This document shows positions 32,885 through 41,090 of a stretch of DNA of 60,774 nucleotides, piece after piece. The notes beneath the pieces are model-generated. The model searched no databases and was not told the DNA's origin. It saw nothing but the letters and a program-made list of their open reading frames with translations. The stretch's first letter is position 1; each line of letters opens with the position of its first letter. Source of the stretch: Oscillospiraceae bacterium (lineage in GTDB: Bacteria > Bacillota > Clostridia > Oscillospirales > Oscillospiraceae). A program made the translations under genes and the position numbers. Location of the stretch: positions 1 through 60,774 of the forward strand of contig JAGAUY010000085.1 of assembly GCA_017620525.1 (NCBI GenBank), in the 5' to 3' direction.

Positions 32885-34603
32885 ATGGGATCATTCCGGA
32901 CAACGGTCAGACAATTCCATAAAGAAAACGCGGATCAGGTGAAGCGGGAACTGAACTGGATTTGGCACCGGATCCTGGAATACCGCCGGATGATCGTGAT
33001 CGTGGGCCTGTTGGGGCTTTGCGGCACGGTGATGTCGCTGGTGTCCAGCGTGGCATCCAAGTATCTGATCGACGCGGTGACGGGTCACGGCGCGGACATC
33101 ATCGGCCGGGCAGCGGCCATCATGGCCGGCATGATGCTCGGAAGCCTGGTGCTTCAGGCGGTTTCTTCCCGGGTCAGCGCATCCATCCATGTCCGGGTGC
33201 GAAACCGGATGCAGCGCACCACCTACGGTAAGATCCTCCGGGCAGCATGGGAAGCGCTGGAGCCGTACCGCAGCGGTGATCTGCTGAACCGGCTCAATTC
33301 CGATATCAATACGGCCGCAGATGGTGTGATCAGTTTCCTGCCCAGTCTGCTGACTTCCAGTGTGAAATTCCTGGGTGCCTTCTGCATCATGCTGTACTAT
33401 GATCCTGTGATGGCGCTGATCGCGCTGGTTGGTGCTCCGGTAACGCTGCTGCTGTCGAGAGTACTGATGCGCAAGCTGCGCCAGCATAACCTGACTATGA
33501 AGGAACTGACCGGTGAGGTCATGTCCTTTCAGGAGGATTCTTTCCGGAATCTGACCAGCATCAAAGCGTTCTCTGTAACAGACCGCTATGAAGACGAAAT
33601 GCGCAAGCTCCAGGGAGAATATGCCGACGCATATCTTTCCTTCAATTCCTTCCAGATCGGAATGTCCTCGCTGCTGTCTCTGGTGAGTATGCTGGTGACG
33701 GCTGCCTGCTTCGGCTGGGGCGTTTACCGCCTGTGGACCGGAGCAATCACCTATGGCTCCATGACCATGTTCCTGCAGCTGGCGACGACCCTGCGGGGGG
33801 CCTTTTCCGCGCTGGTATCGCTGGTGCAGCAGGCCATCTCCATCACCACCTCTGCCGGCCGCATTATGGGCGTTGAGGAACTGCCCGAGGAAAAGGGCGC
33901 GATTCCCGAGGGATTCGACGGGGAGGATGTGCTTCAGATCGCTTTGGAGCAGGTATCCTTCCAGTATCAAAATGGCGACATGGTGCTTCATACATTTGAT
34001 TTCACGGCCCGTCCGGGAGATCAGATCGCCATCATCGGGCCTTCCGGTGAGGGTAAGACCACCCTGCTGCGGCTGCTGCTGGGATTGGTGGAGCCCTGCG
34101 AGGGCAGTGCGGAACTGATCGGCGGAACCGGAAAGCGCTACCAGCTTTGTGCCGGAACCCGGGGAGTATTTGCATATGTTCCCCAGGGAAACAGTGTGTT
34201 TTCCGGTACCATTGCCCAGAATCTGCGGATCGTTGCTCCGGAAGCAACGGAGCAGGAAATGGAGCAGGCGCTGAAAACAGCCTGCGCCTGGGAGTTTGTC
34301 AGGCAGTTTCCGGACGGACTGGACCATCCTCTGGGTGCCGGCGGACGGGGGATTTCCGAAGGACAGGCGCAGCGTCTGGCCATTGCCCGGGCACTGCTGC
34401 GCAGAGCGCCGATTTTGCTGCTGGATGAAGCGACCTCCGGCCTGGATGCCGCAACAGAGCGGCGTCTGATGGAGAATCTGCGCGAAAGCGGCATGGTGCG
34501 TACCTGTATTCTGGTGACCCATCGCCCCGGCAGTGCGGAATTCTGCAATCGTACTTATGAGATCCATCATGGTCGTGTAACTGAGGTGGATTATGGAGCA
34601 TAG
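32885..34603 (+). CDS. ABC exporter, fused membrane and ATPase domains
   Basis: The 572-residue half-transporter has six N-terminal membrane helices (to about 320) and an ATPase domain: Walker A GPSGEGKTT, Q-loop YVPQG, signature ISEGQAQRLAIARAL (ISEGQ where LSGGQ is usual), Walker B ILLLDEATSGLD and switch His in LVTHRP. There is no N-terminal C39 peptidase domain, so it does not cleave a double-Gly leader itself. Such exporters carry peptides, lipids or lipid-linked sugars. It directly precedes an S26-like protein gene (11-base overlap) and lies between the peptide genes and polysaccharide genes, so either cargo is possible. Confidence 0.9.
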   Translation: MGSFRTTVRQFHKENADQVKRELNWIWHRILEYRRMIVIVGLLGLCGTVMSLVSSVASKYLIDAVTGHGADIIGRAAAIMAGMMLGSLVLQAVSSRVSASIHVRVRNRMQRTTYGKILRAAWEALEPYRSGDLLNRLNSDINTAADGVISFLPSLLTSSVKFLGAFCIMLYYDPVMALIALVGAPVTLLLSRVLMRKLRQHNLTMKELTGEVMSFQEDSFRNLTSIKAFSVTDRYEDEMRKLQGEYADAYLSFNSFQIGMSSLLSLVSMLVTAACFGWGVYRLWTGAITYGSMTMFLQLATTLRGAFSALVSLVQQAISITTSAGRIMGVEELPEEKGAIPEGFDGEDVLQIALEQVSFQYQNGDMVLHTFDFTARPGDQIAIIGPSGEGKTTLLRLLLGLVEPCEGSAELIGGTGKRYQLCAGTRGVFAYVPQGNSVFSGTIAQNLRIVAPEATEQEMEQALKTACAWEFVRQFPDGLDHPLGAGGRGISEGQAQRLAIARALLRRAPILLLDEATSGLDAATERRLMENLRESGMVRTCILVTHRPGSAEFCNRTYEIHHGRVTEVDYGA

Positions 34604-35072
34604 AGTGCGGGTTCTGGAGCCGGAAGAACTGATGGCGCAGCTGCCCCGGCTCCTGGAAGAAACTGAAAGTGTTCCGCTGGTCATCAGCGGAAACAGCATG
34701 TCCCCGTTCCTGGTTCACGGACGGGACACAGTGTTTCTTTCGAAGGTGACGCAGCCGCTGAAGCGTGGGGATATGATTCTCTATCGCAGAACGGGCGGGG
34801 CATATGTCCTGCACCGGATCTGCGGTGTCCGTGGGCAGATACTCCGTCTCGTAGGGGATGCTCAGAACATGATCGAAAGCGGCATCCGCCGGGAGCAGGT
34901 GCTGGCAATTGTGACGGCTGTCCGGAGGAAGGGGAAACTCCTGAAAAAGGGAGATTTCTGCTGGGACTTTTTTGAAAAAATCTGGCTGCGGCTGATCCCG
35001 TTCAGACCGCTGCTGATTCGTATGTATACCGTATTGCGGGCATCGCCCAATGGGGAGAATGAAGATGATTGA
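34593..35072 (+). CDS. S24/S26-type signal peptidase-like protein (SipW class)
   Basis: The 159 residues carry the serine box SGNSMSPFL (Ser35) and, instead of the usual catalytic Lys, a VLHRI motif (His74), as in SipW and eukaryotic-type signal peptidases. GDMILYRR and GDAQN complete the fold. SipW processes biofilm matrix proteins in Bacillus. An N-terminal membrane helix is not evident; a moderately hydrophobic C-terminal segment (LRLIPFRPLLIRMY) might associate with membrane. It overlaps both neighbours, so it is an operon member. It could release the leader of the exported peptide or act on another secreted product. Confidence 0.8.
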   Translation: MEHRVRVLEPEELMAQLPRLLEETESVPLVISGNSMSPFLVHGRDTVFLSKVTQPLKRGDMILYRRTGGAYVLHRICGVRGQILRLVGDAQNMIESGIRREQVLAIVTAVRRKGKLLKKGDFCWDFFEKIWLRLIPFRPLLIRMYTVLRASPNGENEDD

Positions 35073-35793
35073 TCTGCACAGCCATATTCTGCCGGAACTG
35101 GATGACGGTTCACGGAGTCTCGGTGAATCGCTGGAGATGGCACAGGTGGCCGTGCAGAGCGGTGTTGCGGCGATGGTCGCTACGCCCCACTGTATGGATG
35201 ACCGGACAAGAGATGTCCGCTGGGCAGTACTGCTTCTGCGGGACGCACTGGAAGAAGCAGGGATCCCGCTGCGGCTATATATGGGGATGGAGATTTTCGG
35301 CACGTCTGAAACGGCCCATCTCCTGCAGGACAGAAAATTGTTTACGCTCAACAACTCCAGATATCCTCTGATCGAATTCTCCTTCCGCTCCAGCGGACGG
35401 GAGGAAACACGCATCCTGGAAAGTGTGATCCGTGCCGGATACCGGCCGCTGGTGGCACATCCGGAACGCTATGGCTATCTGCAGGAGGATCTGGGACTGA
35501 TCAATGAATGGAAGCGGATGGGCTGTTTATTTCAGATCAACAAGGGCAGTTTGACAGGCCGCTTCGGAGCGGCGCCCCGGAGGTTGGGAATGGATCTGGT
35601 GGAACGGGGATTTGCCACTGTGGTCGCCAGCGACAGCCATTCTCCGACGGTGCGTACGCCATGGATGAAGGATGTGCAGAATTTGCTGTACCGTCAGGTT
35701 TCTCCCGCAGCGGCGGAATATTTGCTGCTGCATAATCCCAGAAGTATCATCAAAAACGAGAATATACCGCCGGCAGAGCCGGAGTGGTTTTGA
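35065..35793 (+). CDS. cpsB: CpsB/YwqE-type tyrosine-protein phosphatase (PHP domain)
   Basis: This metal-dependent phosphotyrosine phosphatase reverses BY-kinase autophosphorylation and controls polymer length or amount. The 242 residues show metal-binding motifs DLHSHILPELDDG, VATPHC, GMEIFG, VAHPERY and ASDSHS. Three in-frame ATGs exist (35050, 35059, 35065). GGGGAG lies 7 bases before 35065, and the protein then begins MIDLHSHILP like its relatives, so 35065 is chosen. It overlaps the S26-like gene by 8 bases. The two kinases it should act on are at 36687 and 38151. Confidence 0.93.
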   Translation: MIDLHSHILPELDDGSRSLGESLEMAQVAVQSGVAAMVATPHCMDDRTRDVRWAVLLLRDALEEAGIPLRLYMGMEIFGTSETAHLLQDRKLFTLNNSRYPLIEFSFRSSGREETRILESVIRAGYRPLVAHPERYGYLQEDLGLINEWKRMGCLFQINKGSLTGRFGAAPRRLGMDLVERGFATVVASDSHSPTVRTPWMKDVQNLLYRQVSPAAAEYLLLHNPRSIIKNENIPPAEPEWF

Positions 35794-35809
35794 TAAAGAG
35801 GCGAATGCT

Positions 35810-36682
35810 ATGAAAAAAAGGAAATGGCTCCATCTGGCGCTGATCGTGGTGTGCCTGATGCTGTTTGCCGGTTACCGGGCAATGGGTACTCTGGCGGCGG
35901 ATAAGACCGCTCCGGAGATCAGTATGGATGGACAACTGCTGCAGGTATCTGTGCAGGATCCGAGAACTGCCCTTCTGCAGGGCGTAACGGCAAAGGATAA
36001 GAATGACGGCGATGTGACATCCTCCCTGGTGGTGGAGCGCGTCGCGCTGAAAAACAGTGACGGTACCGCCAACGTGACCTACGCCGCATTTGACAAGGCG
36101 GGAAATGTGACCAAAGCCCAGCGGGAAGTGAAATACACGGACTATGAAAGTCCCAGATTCACGCTGACGGCGCCGCTGGCATTTCCCCAGAACACGGGAT
36201 TTGATGTTCTGAGCATTGTTCATGCGCAGGATGTCGTGGACGGCGATGTTACCCACCGGGTACGGGCCAGTTCCCTGGATGATACTGTGATTACCGCGCT
36301 GGGTGTCCACAGCATTGAATTCCGGGTAACCAATTCCCTGGGAGAGACGGTGGAACTGGTGCTGCCGCTGGAGGTCTATCTGGCCGGCTCTTTCCAGGCG
36401 GGTCTGGCGCTGTCGGACTATCTGGTCTATCTGCCCGTGGGATCCTCCTTCAATGCCCAGAGCTATCTGAAGACATTCACGCTGGGCACGGAAAGTGTGG
36501 CGCTGAATAATGGACTTCCTGCAAATTACGCGCTTCGTACAAGCGGTGAAGTGAATACAAGCACTCCGGGTGTGTACAGCGTGGACTACAGAGTCACCTA
36601 TACCAGAGTGAATCAGACTAATCCCGATCTGAATCAGACCTATACCGGTTATTCCAAACTGATCGTTGTGGTGGAAGGGTAA
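35810..36682 (+). CDS. Secreted or membrane-anchored Ig-like (DUF5011-type) protein
   Basis: The 290 residues start with a signal peptide or anchor (LHLALIVVCLMLFAGYRAM). Two to three beta-sandwich repeats follow with the DUF5011/Big_3 pattern of 'D..AP.I' then 'V.AKDKNDGDVTSSL' and 'YAAFDKAGNV'; a second unit has VHAQDVVDGDVTHRV and 'GVHSIEFRVTNSLGE'. It sits between the phosphatase and the first BY-kinase, where capsule loci usually encode a Wzz-type protein. It may help chain export or cell attachment at the outer face. ATG at 35810 has AAGAGGCG upstream. Confidence 0.8.
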   Translation: MKKRKWLHLALIVVCLMLFAGYRAMGTLAADKTAPEISMDGQLLQVSVQDPRTALLQGVTAKDKNDGDVTSSLVVERVALKNSDGTANVTYAAFDKAGNVTKAQREVKYTDYESPRFTLTAPLAFPQNTGFDVLSIVHAQDVVDGDVTHRVRASSLDDTVITALGVHSIEFRVTNSLGETVELVLPLEVYLAGSFQAGLALSDYLVYLPVGSSFNAQSYLKTFTLGTESVALNNGLPANYALRTSGEVNTSTPGVYSVDYRVTYTRVNQTNPDLNQTYTGYSKLIVVVEG

Positions 36683-36686
36683 ACCT

Positions 36687-38135
36687 ATGGAAAACAAGAA
36701 TGAATTACATGCGGACGAATCGGGCTTCATGCCCTTTGATCCCATCGTCCTGATTCAGGATGTGGCCAAACGGTGGCTGCTGATCCTGCTGGCGGCGCTG
36801 ATTGTCGGCATTGGTGCGTATATCAAGACGGATATGGAATATGCGCCTGTCTATCAGACCAATACCACATATGTGGTTACGACCCGCAGCAGCTCCTCCA
36901 CGGTCTACAGCAATCTCTCGTCCACCAGCACACTGGCATCGGTGTTCACAGAACTGCTCAACAGCTCGATCCTGCGCAATGCGATCCTGCAGGAGATCGG
37001 CGCCAAGTCATTTAACGGAACGATCAATGCTGCGGTGATTCCGGAGACGAATCTGGTGACGGTGCAGGTAACCGCGTCGGACCCCAGAACGGCGTTCCTG
37101 GTGGCTCAGGCGATCATCGACCATCATGAAACAGTGACTTATCAGGTGGTGGACGGCATTTCTCTGGAAGTGCTGCAGAATCCTGTTGTCCCCACGGCTC
37201 CTGCGAATTATGCCAATGCTTCTGCTCAGATGAAGCGTATGATGGTGCTGACGGCGCTGGTGGTGTTCGGAGTTCTGGCCATCGCCTCCTATCTGCGCGA
37301 CACCGTCCGCAGCGGCAAAGAAGCCAGACAGAAACTGGAATGCGATTATCTGGGTGAGATTCCTCATGAGCAGAAGTATAAGACCTTGTTCTCCCGGATC
37401 CGTCATAAGAAAACGAGTATCCTGATCACCAATCCCATTACCAGTTTCCGCTTTGTGGAGACCATCCGCAAGCTGCGCCGTCGGGTGGAGCAGCATATGC
37501 ACGGTGACAAGGTTCTGATGGTCACGAGCCTTCTGGAAAATGAGGGCAAGTCCACGGTAGCGGTGAATCTGGCACTGGCGATGTCCCAGAAGCATGCCAA
37601 GGTGCTGCTGATTGACTGCGACCTGCGCAAGCCTGCCTGCCACGCGCTGCTGGAGCAGAAGAATGTGCCCTACGGCCTGCGGGATGTGCTGATGGGAAAG
37701 GCAAATCTGGCCGATGCCATGGTCCGGGATAAGCGGAGCAATCTGTTCCTGCTCCTGGAAAAGCGGGGCACCAAGAACTCCGGCGATCTGCTGGCTTCCG
37801 AGCGGATGCAGGCGCTGCTCAGGTGGGCACGGAAGGAGTTTGACTTTGTGGTGCTGGATCTTCCCCCCATGGCAGAGGTTTCCGATGCGGAAAGCATTAT
37901 GGAACTGGCTGATGCCAGCCTGCTGGTTGTTCGTCAGAACACGGCAGTGGCGCCTGCTGTCAATAAGGCGATCGCATCTTTGGACAGCGGCAAGGCAAAG
38001 CTGCTCGGCTGCGTTCTGAACAATGTCAGCTCCACATCACTGTCCTCCGGCCAGGGTTACGGCTACGGCGGTTACGGTAAGTATGGTCATTACGGCCATT
38101 ATGGCCACTACGGAGCCAAGGGTTCCGGGAAATAA
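36687..38135 (+). CDS. Wzz/BY-kinase fusion 1 (polysaccharide co-polymerase and tyrosine kinase)
   Basis: The 482 residues have a Wzz-type chain-length domain between two membrane helices (WLLILLAALIVGIGAYI and MMVLTALVVFGVLAIASY). A cytoplasmic BY-kinase follows: Walker A in TSLLENEGKSTVAVNLA, Walker A' VLLIDCDLRKPA, Walker B FVVLDLPPMAE. The C-terminus is a Tyr/Gly/His tail (GYGYGGYGKYGHYGHYGHYG), the autophosphorylation cluster. Gram-positive systems usually split these functions over two proteins, so the fusion resembles the proteobacterial Wzc layout. The Walker A (ENEGKST) deviates slightly from the usual PGEGKST. It is followed 15 bases later by a paralogue. Confidence 0.92.
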   Translation: MENKNELHADESGFMPFDPIVLIQDVAKRWLLILLAALIVGIGAYIKTDMEYAPVYQTNTTYVVTTRSSSSTVYSNLSSTSTLASVFTELLNSSILRNAILQEIGAKSFNGTINAAVIPETNLVTVQVTASDPRTAFLVAQAIIDHHETVTYQVVDGISLEVLQNPVVPTAPANYANASAQMKRMMVLTALVVFGVLAIASYLRDTVRSGKEARQKLECDYLGEIPHEQKYKTLFSRIRHKKTSILITNPITSFRFVETIRKLRRRVEQHMHGDKVLMVTSLLENEGKSTVAVNLALAMSQKHAKVLLIDCDLRKPACHALLEQKNVPYGLRDVLMGKANLADAMVRDKRSNLFLLLEKRGTKNSGDLLASERMQALLRWARKEFDFVVLDLPPMAEVSDAESIMELADASLLVVRQNTAVAPAVNKAIASLDSGKAKLLGCVLNNVSSTSLSSGQGYGYGGYGKYGHYGHYGHYGAKGSGK

Positions 38136-38150
38136 GGGAAGGTTGCTGTT

Positions 38151-39551
38151 ATGGAATTTGAAGAAAAAGAAGAACAGAAACTGGACCTGTTCGTATTTGT
38201 AGATGATTTTCTGAAGGAAGCGAAAAGACGGCTTGTGCTGGCTCTGGTACTGATTCTGGTGTGCGGAATCGGCATGGCCGGTTACCGCTATATGACCTAT
38301 TCTCCTGTCTACAAGGCGACCGCTTCCTTTACCGTGAAGGTTACCAATCCGCTTTACTCCAGCGTCAGCAGCTACAACACCAAGACCGCGGAGCAGATGG
38401 CGGCGACGTTTCCCCATATTCTGACCAGCGGTGTGCTGCAGGAGCGGGTGAAGGAACATCTGGGCATCTCCTATGTTCCCAGCGTTTCCGTATCTGCCAA
38501 TTCCAGTTCCAGCATTATTACGATGGAAGTGACGGATTCAGATCCTCAGAGGGCATATGATGTACTGAACGCAGTCATCACTTACTACCCGGAGATTGCG
38601 GAATTCGTCGTCGGCTCCACTATGCTGGTCCTGCTGGACGAAAGCGGTGTTCCTGCCGATCCTGTTAATTCTCTGAATGTAAAAGGCCCGGCGGTTCGGG
38701 GCGCGATGTTCGGAGCGGCGCTGTGGGTGGCGCTGAACGCTGTGGTTGCGCTTTCCAAGAACACCATTCACAATGAAGAGGAACTGAAGCGGATGCTGAG
38801 CACCCCCTGTATCGGTCAGGTCCCGTCTGTTAAGACGAGCCGGAAGAATATCTGTCCGCTGGTCCACAAGAGCAAGAAGCAGCCCGGCTTTGCAGAAGCC
38901 GTTCGGCTTCTGCGGCTTCATGTTGAGAAACTTCTGGATGAGCAGCAGAAAAAGATCCTGCTGGTTTCCAGCGCGATTCCCGGCGAGGGTAAGACCACGA
39001 TTTCTGCCAATCTGGGTATCTCCCTGGCACGGAAGGGCAAGCAGGTGCTGATCATCGACTGCGATATGCGCAATCCCTCTGTGGCAAAGGCGCTGCAGAC
39101 ACCCTGCCATAATTCTCTGGTGGACTACCTCCATGGCAAGGCCACGGTCCGTGATGTGATCATGCCGACGGACGTGGAAAATCTGTTCATCATTTCCGGC
39201 GGCAATGGCGGCAAGAGCTATGCGGAGCAGTTGTCTCAGGAACGGACGGCTTTCCTGATCCAGGCTGCCCGGAATCTGTTTGACTATGTGATTCTGGATA
39301 CACCGCCCTGTTCTCTGCTGGCGGATGCGGCGGAAATTTCGGAACTGGCGGAATGCGGCCTGATGGTTATCCGGCAGGATTTCGCGTCCCGGGACCAGAT
39401 CATGGACGGCATTCAGCGTCTGGGAGATGGTAATCTGCCCATCATCGGCTGTGTCTTCAATGGTGTCAGCAGAAGCCTCTCCAACGGCTACGGCTATGGC
39501 TACGGTTATGGTTACGGCTATGGCTACGGTTACGGAAACAAGTCCCAATAA
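38151..39551 (+). CDS. Wzz/BY-kinase fusion 2 (paralogue of the previous gene)
   Basis: The 466 residues have the same layout: N-terminal helix (LVLALVLILVCGIGMAGYRYM), an extracytoplasmic Wzz region, a second helix (AVRGAMFGAALWVALNAVVAL) and a kinase with Walker A SSAIPGEGKTTIS, A' VLIIDCDMRNPS and B YVILDTPP. The tail is a run of about nine Gly-Tyr pairs ending NKSQ. It has the canonical PGEGKT loop that its neighbour lacks, so the pair may be specialised (one active kinase, one modulator). AAGGAAGGTTG-type sites precede the ATG. The promoter at 32757 probably drives it, and a terminator hairpin follows at 39650. Confidence 0.92.
   Translation: MEFEEKEEQKLDLFVFVDDFLKEAKRRLVLALVLILVCGIGMAGYRYMTYSPVYKATASFTVKVTNPLYSSVSSYNTKTAEQMAATFPHILTSGVLQERVKEHLGISYVPSVSVSANSSSSIITMEVTDSDPQRAYDVLNAVITYYPEIAEFVVGSTMLVLLDESGVPADPVNSLNVKGPAVRGAMFGAALWVALNAVVALSKNTIHNEEELKRMLSTPCIGQVPSVKTSRKNICPLVHKSKKQPGFAEAVRLLRLHVEKLLDEQQKKILLVSSAIPGEGKTTISANLGISLARKGKQVLIIDCDMRNPSVAKALQTPCHNSLVDYLHGKATVRDVIMPTDVENLFIISGGNGGKSYAEQLSQERTAFLIQAARNLFDYVILDTPPCSLLADAAEISELAECGLMVIRQDFASRDQIMDGIQRLGDGNLPIIGCVFNGVSRSLSNGYGYGYGYGYGYGYGYGNKSQ
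39490..39540 (+). repeat. Gly-Tyr coding microsatellite-like repeat
   Basis: Hexanucleotide-type units (ggctac/ggttat and variants) encode alternating Gly-Tyr. A related but less regular array is at 38055-38115. Slippage here would change the number of phospho-acceptor tyrosines without shifting frame. Confidence 0.75.
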
Positions 39552-39555
39552 GAAA

Positions 39556-39690
39556 AGAGCACCCTCGGGACGGCGGGTGTCGTAAAGCAGTTAAGAACAG
39601 CGTAACTGTTTACGGTATCTTCCGGATGGGGTTGACAACAACATCATGGGCGATGCCTGGTGTAACAACCGGGCATCGCTTGTTTTTGCT
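39556..39690 (+). other. Structured non-coding region with two hairpins and a terminator
   Basis: Hairpin 1 is gcaccc/gggtgt (39559-39580). Hairpin 2 is a 12-bp stem cgtaaagcagtta/taactgtttacg with one bulged G and a 9-base loop (39581-39614). After a short linker comes the terminator stem gcgatgcctgg/ccgggcatcgc followed by TTGTTTTT (39650-39690). The spacing is more elaborate than a plain terminator. It could be a structured 3' end, a small RNA or a regulatory leader. I could not match it to a known riboswitch. Confidence 0.55.
39650..39690 (+). terminator. Terminator after the second BY-kinase
   Basis: An 11-bp stem gcgatgcctgg/ccgggcatcgc (one G-T pair) with a 8-base loop is followed by TTGTTTTTGCTT. 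Confidence 0.88.
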
Positions 39691-39692
39691 TA

Positions 39693-39721
39693 TCGACAGA
39701 ATCCACATTTTAATGTATAAT
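39693..39721 (+). promoter_or_regulatory. Promoter of the AT-rich glycosyltransferase gene
   Basis: TCGACA (5/6), a 17-base spacer and a perfect TATAAT, starting directly after the terminator. Confidence 0.82.
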
Positions 39722-39785
39722 TCTAATAATATAGAAAAGTATGTCTGTTTGCAGAAAAGTATACTGTTTTGGAGGGAGATCAATT

Positions 39786-40895
39786 ATGAATGGCGGAAAT
39801 ATGAACATGGTCAATGGCGAATTTCACCAACCATGGCTATCAATCATTATGCCGATATACAACGCCGAGAAATATTTACGCAAGTGCCTGAACTCTATTC
39901 TTGAACAAACATATACGAATTATGAGGTGCTTTTGATCGATGATGGATCTACTGACACTTCCTCTGAGATCTGTCAGAATTATTCTTCCAACGACAGCAG
40001 ATTCCGCTATATTAGAAAAGAGAATGGCGGATCGTATCAGTCCAGAATATATGGTGCAGAAAGAGCATCTGGAACATACATAGCATTTTGCGATGCTGAT
40101 GATTATTATGTAAGCAGATATGCGTTTGCACGATTACACGGGGAAATTGCAAAATCCAACTGCTGTGCGATGCAGTTTGGACATATAAAAAAATACAATC
40201 ACCTAAGCTGTAAAAGTGCAGAAGTCAGCGCACCCATCGATGTCGACAGGAATTGCTTTTTAGCTCAGGAGTATCCCAAACTGTTGTGCAGCTTTTGGAA
40301 AGGCTCTCACATATCAACAAATTTGTGGAGCAAAGTTTACCATCGAAGCCTGATCTCAAATCTTCCTTCCTCTGAGTCGGCGGAAAGATTGTTTTGGGGC
40401 GAGGATCAGATCATGAATTTACATCTTTTGTCAACTTGTGAATCCTTTCGATTTATTCCCGACCCAATATATTGCTATCGGCAGCTGAGCGGTGGTACCA
40501 ATGGTTTCTCCAGGAACGCAATGAAAGATTTGGATATCATCAAAAAGTATCAGCTGCGATTTTGGGAACGTTATCAAGGCGGCTCAAGGGATCTTATCAG
40601 AAATATTCTGTTTTCCGAAGTTGCGGGATGGTTTTTTGCCTATGTTCAGCAAGCGCTCGATAATCTCAATGAGGCAGAGTTAATTACACTGATAAATGAA
40701 ACGCTTCAGTATCCGCACTTTATCCTTGCCAGAAATTATTATTTGACTGAGACGGAAGAAAGCTGGGATGCAGTTGATTTGCTTCGAAAAGGTGATGCCC
40801 GTGAGTATATCCAAAAAGCAAAAGAGTATCACGATCATCGAAGCGTAAAAGATACCATTATTCAATTTCTAAAAAAAATATACGCTTCCATATAA
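39786..40895 (+). CDS. Glycosyltransferase family 2, AT-rich, probably acquired separately
   Basis: The 369-residue cytoplasmic GT-A enzyme opens WLSIIMPIYNAEKYLRKCLN, with LLIDDGSTD for the nucleotide and FCDADDY as the DxD metal site. It would transfer an unknown sugar to the repeat unit. The start ATG at 39786 follows GGAGGGAGATC. Base composition is clearly more AT-rich than the genes on both sides, and third positions often end in A or T. It has its own promoter and lies between hairpin-rich non-coding stretches. These features suggest a late insertion into the locus that may change the sugar structure. Confidence 0.9.
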   Translation: MNGGNMNMVNGEFHQPWLSIIMPIYNAEKYLRKCLNSILEQTYTNYEVLLIDDGSTDTSSEICQNYSSNDSRFRYIRKENGGSYQSRIYGAERASGTYIAFCDADDYYVSRYAFARLHGEIAKSNCCAMQFGHIKKYNHLSCKSAEVSAPIDVDRNCFLAQEYPKLLCSFWKGSHISTNLWSKVYHRSLISNLPSSESAERLFWGEDQIMNLHLLSTCESFRFIPDPIYCYRQLSGGTNGFSRNAMKDLDIIKKYQLRFWERYQGGSRDLIRNILFSEVAGWFFAYVQQALDNLNEAELITLINETLQYPHFILARNYYLTETEESWDAVDLLRKGDAREYIQKAKEYHDHRSVKDTIIQFLKKIYASI

Positions 40896-40941
40896 GGGGC
40901 TGCATCCGCTGCACCGCTTCGAAGCGACCCTTCAAACCTGG

Positions 40942-40975
40942 CAGCGGTGAACGGTTTATCAACTGTTCACCGCTG
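40942..40975 (+). terminator. Terminator hairpin of the AT-rich glycosyltransferase gene
   Basis: An 11-bp perfect stem cagcggtgaac/gttcaccgctg is extended by ggtt/aact around loop TATC. The following TTAAGC is a poor T-run, so termination may be incomplete. Confidence 0.65.
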
Positions 40976-41042
40976 TTAAGCTAGATTGTTATACAGACTG
41001 TCTGAGAAAGAAGCAGGTAGCATTGCAGGTCTGCGGCCACGT

Positions 41043-41090
41043 AATGCGTCCTGAGGATTTTGCCCTGCCTAAAGAGGGCGCATTTTGTGT
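41043..41090 (+). terminator. Second hairpin/terminator before the polymerase promoter
   Basis: Outer stem aatgcg/cgcatt and inner stem ccct/aggg are followed by TTTTGTGTT. It ends 9 bases before the next promoter. Confidence 0.6.

Noticed and set aside
32891-34699. Long minus-strand open frame opposite the ABC exporter
   Set aside because: The plus-strand frame has complete ABC motifs; the antisense product is Gln/His/Arg-rich without homology.
39556-39640. Possible c-di-GMP or other known riboswitch
   Set aside because: Fragments such as CGGGACGG and GTCGTAAAGC look similar at first, but the conserved core words of the GEMM, guanidine and fluoride classes are not present in order. Left as an unidentified structured region.
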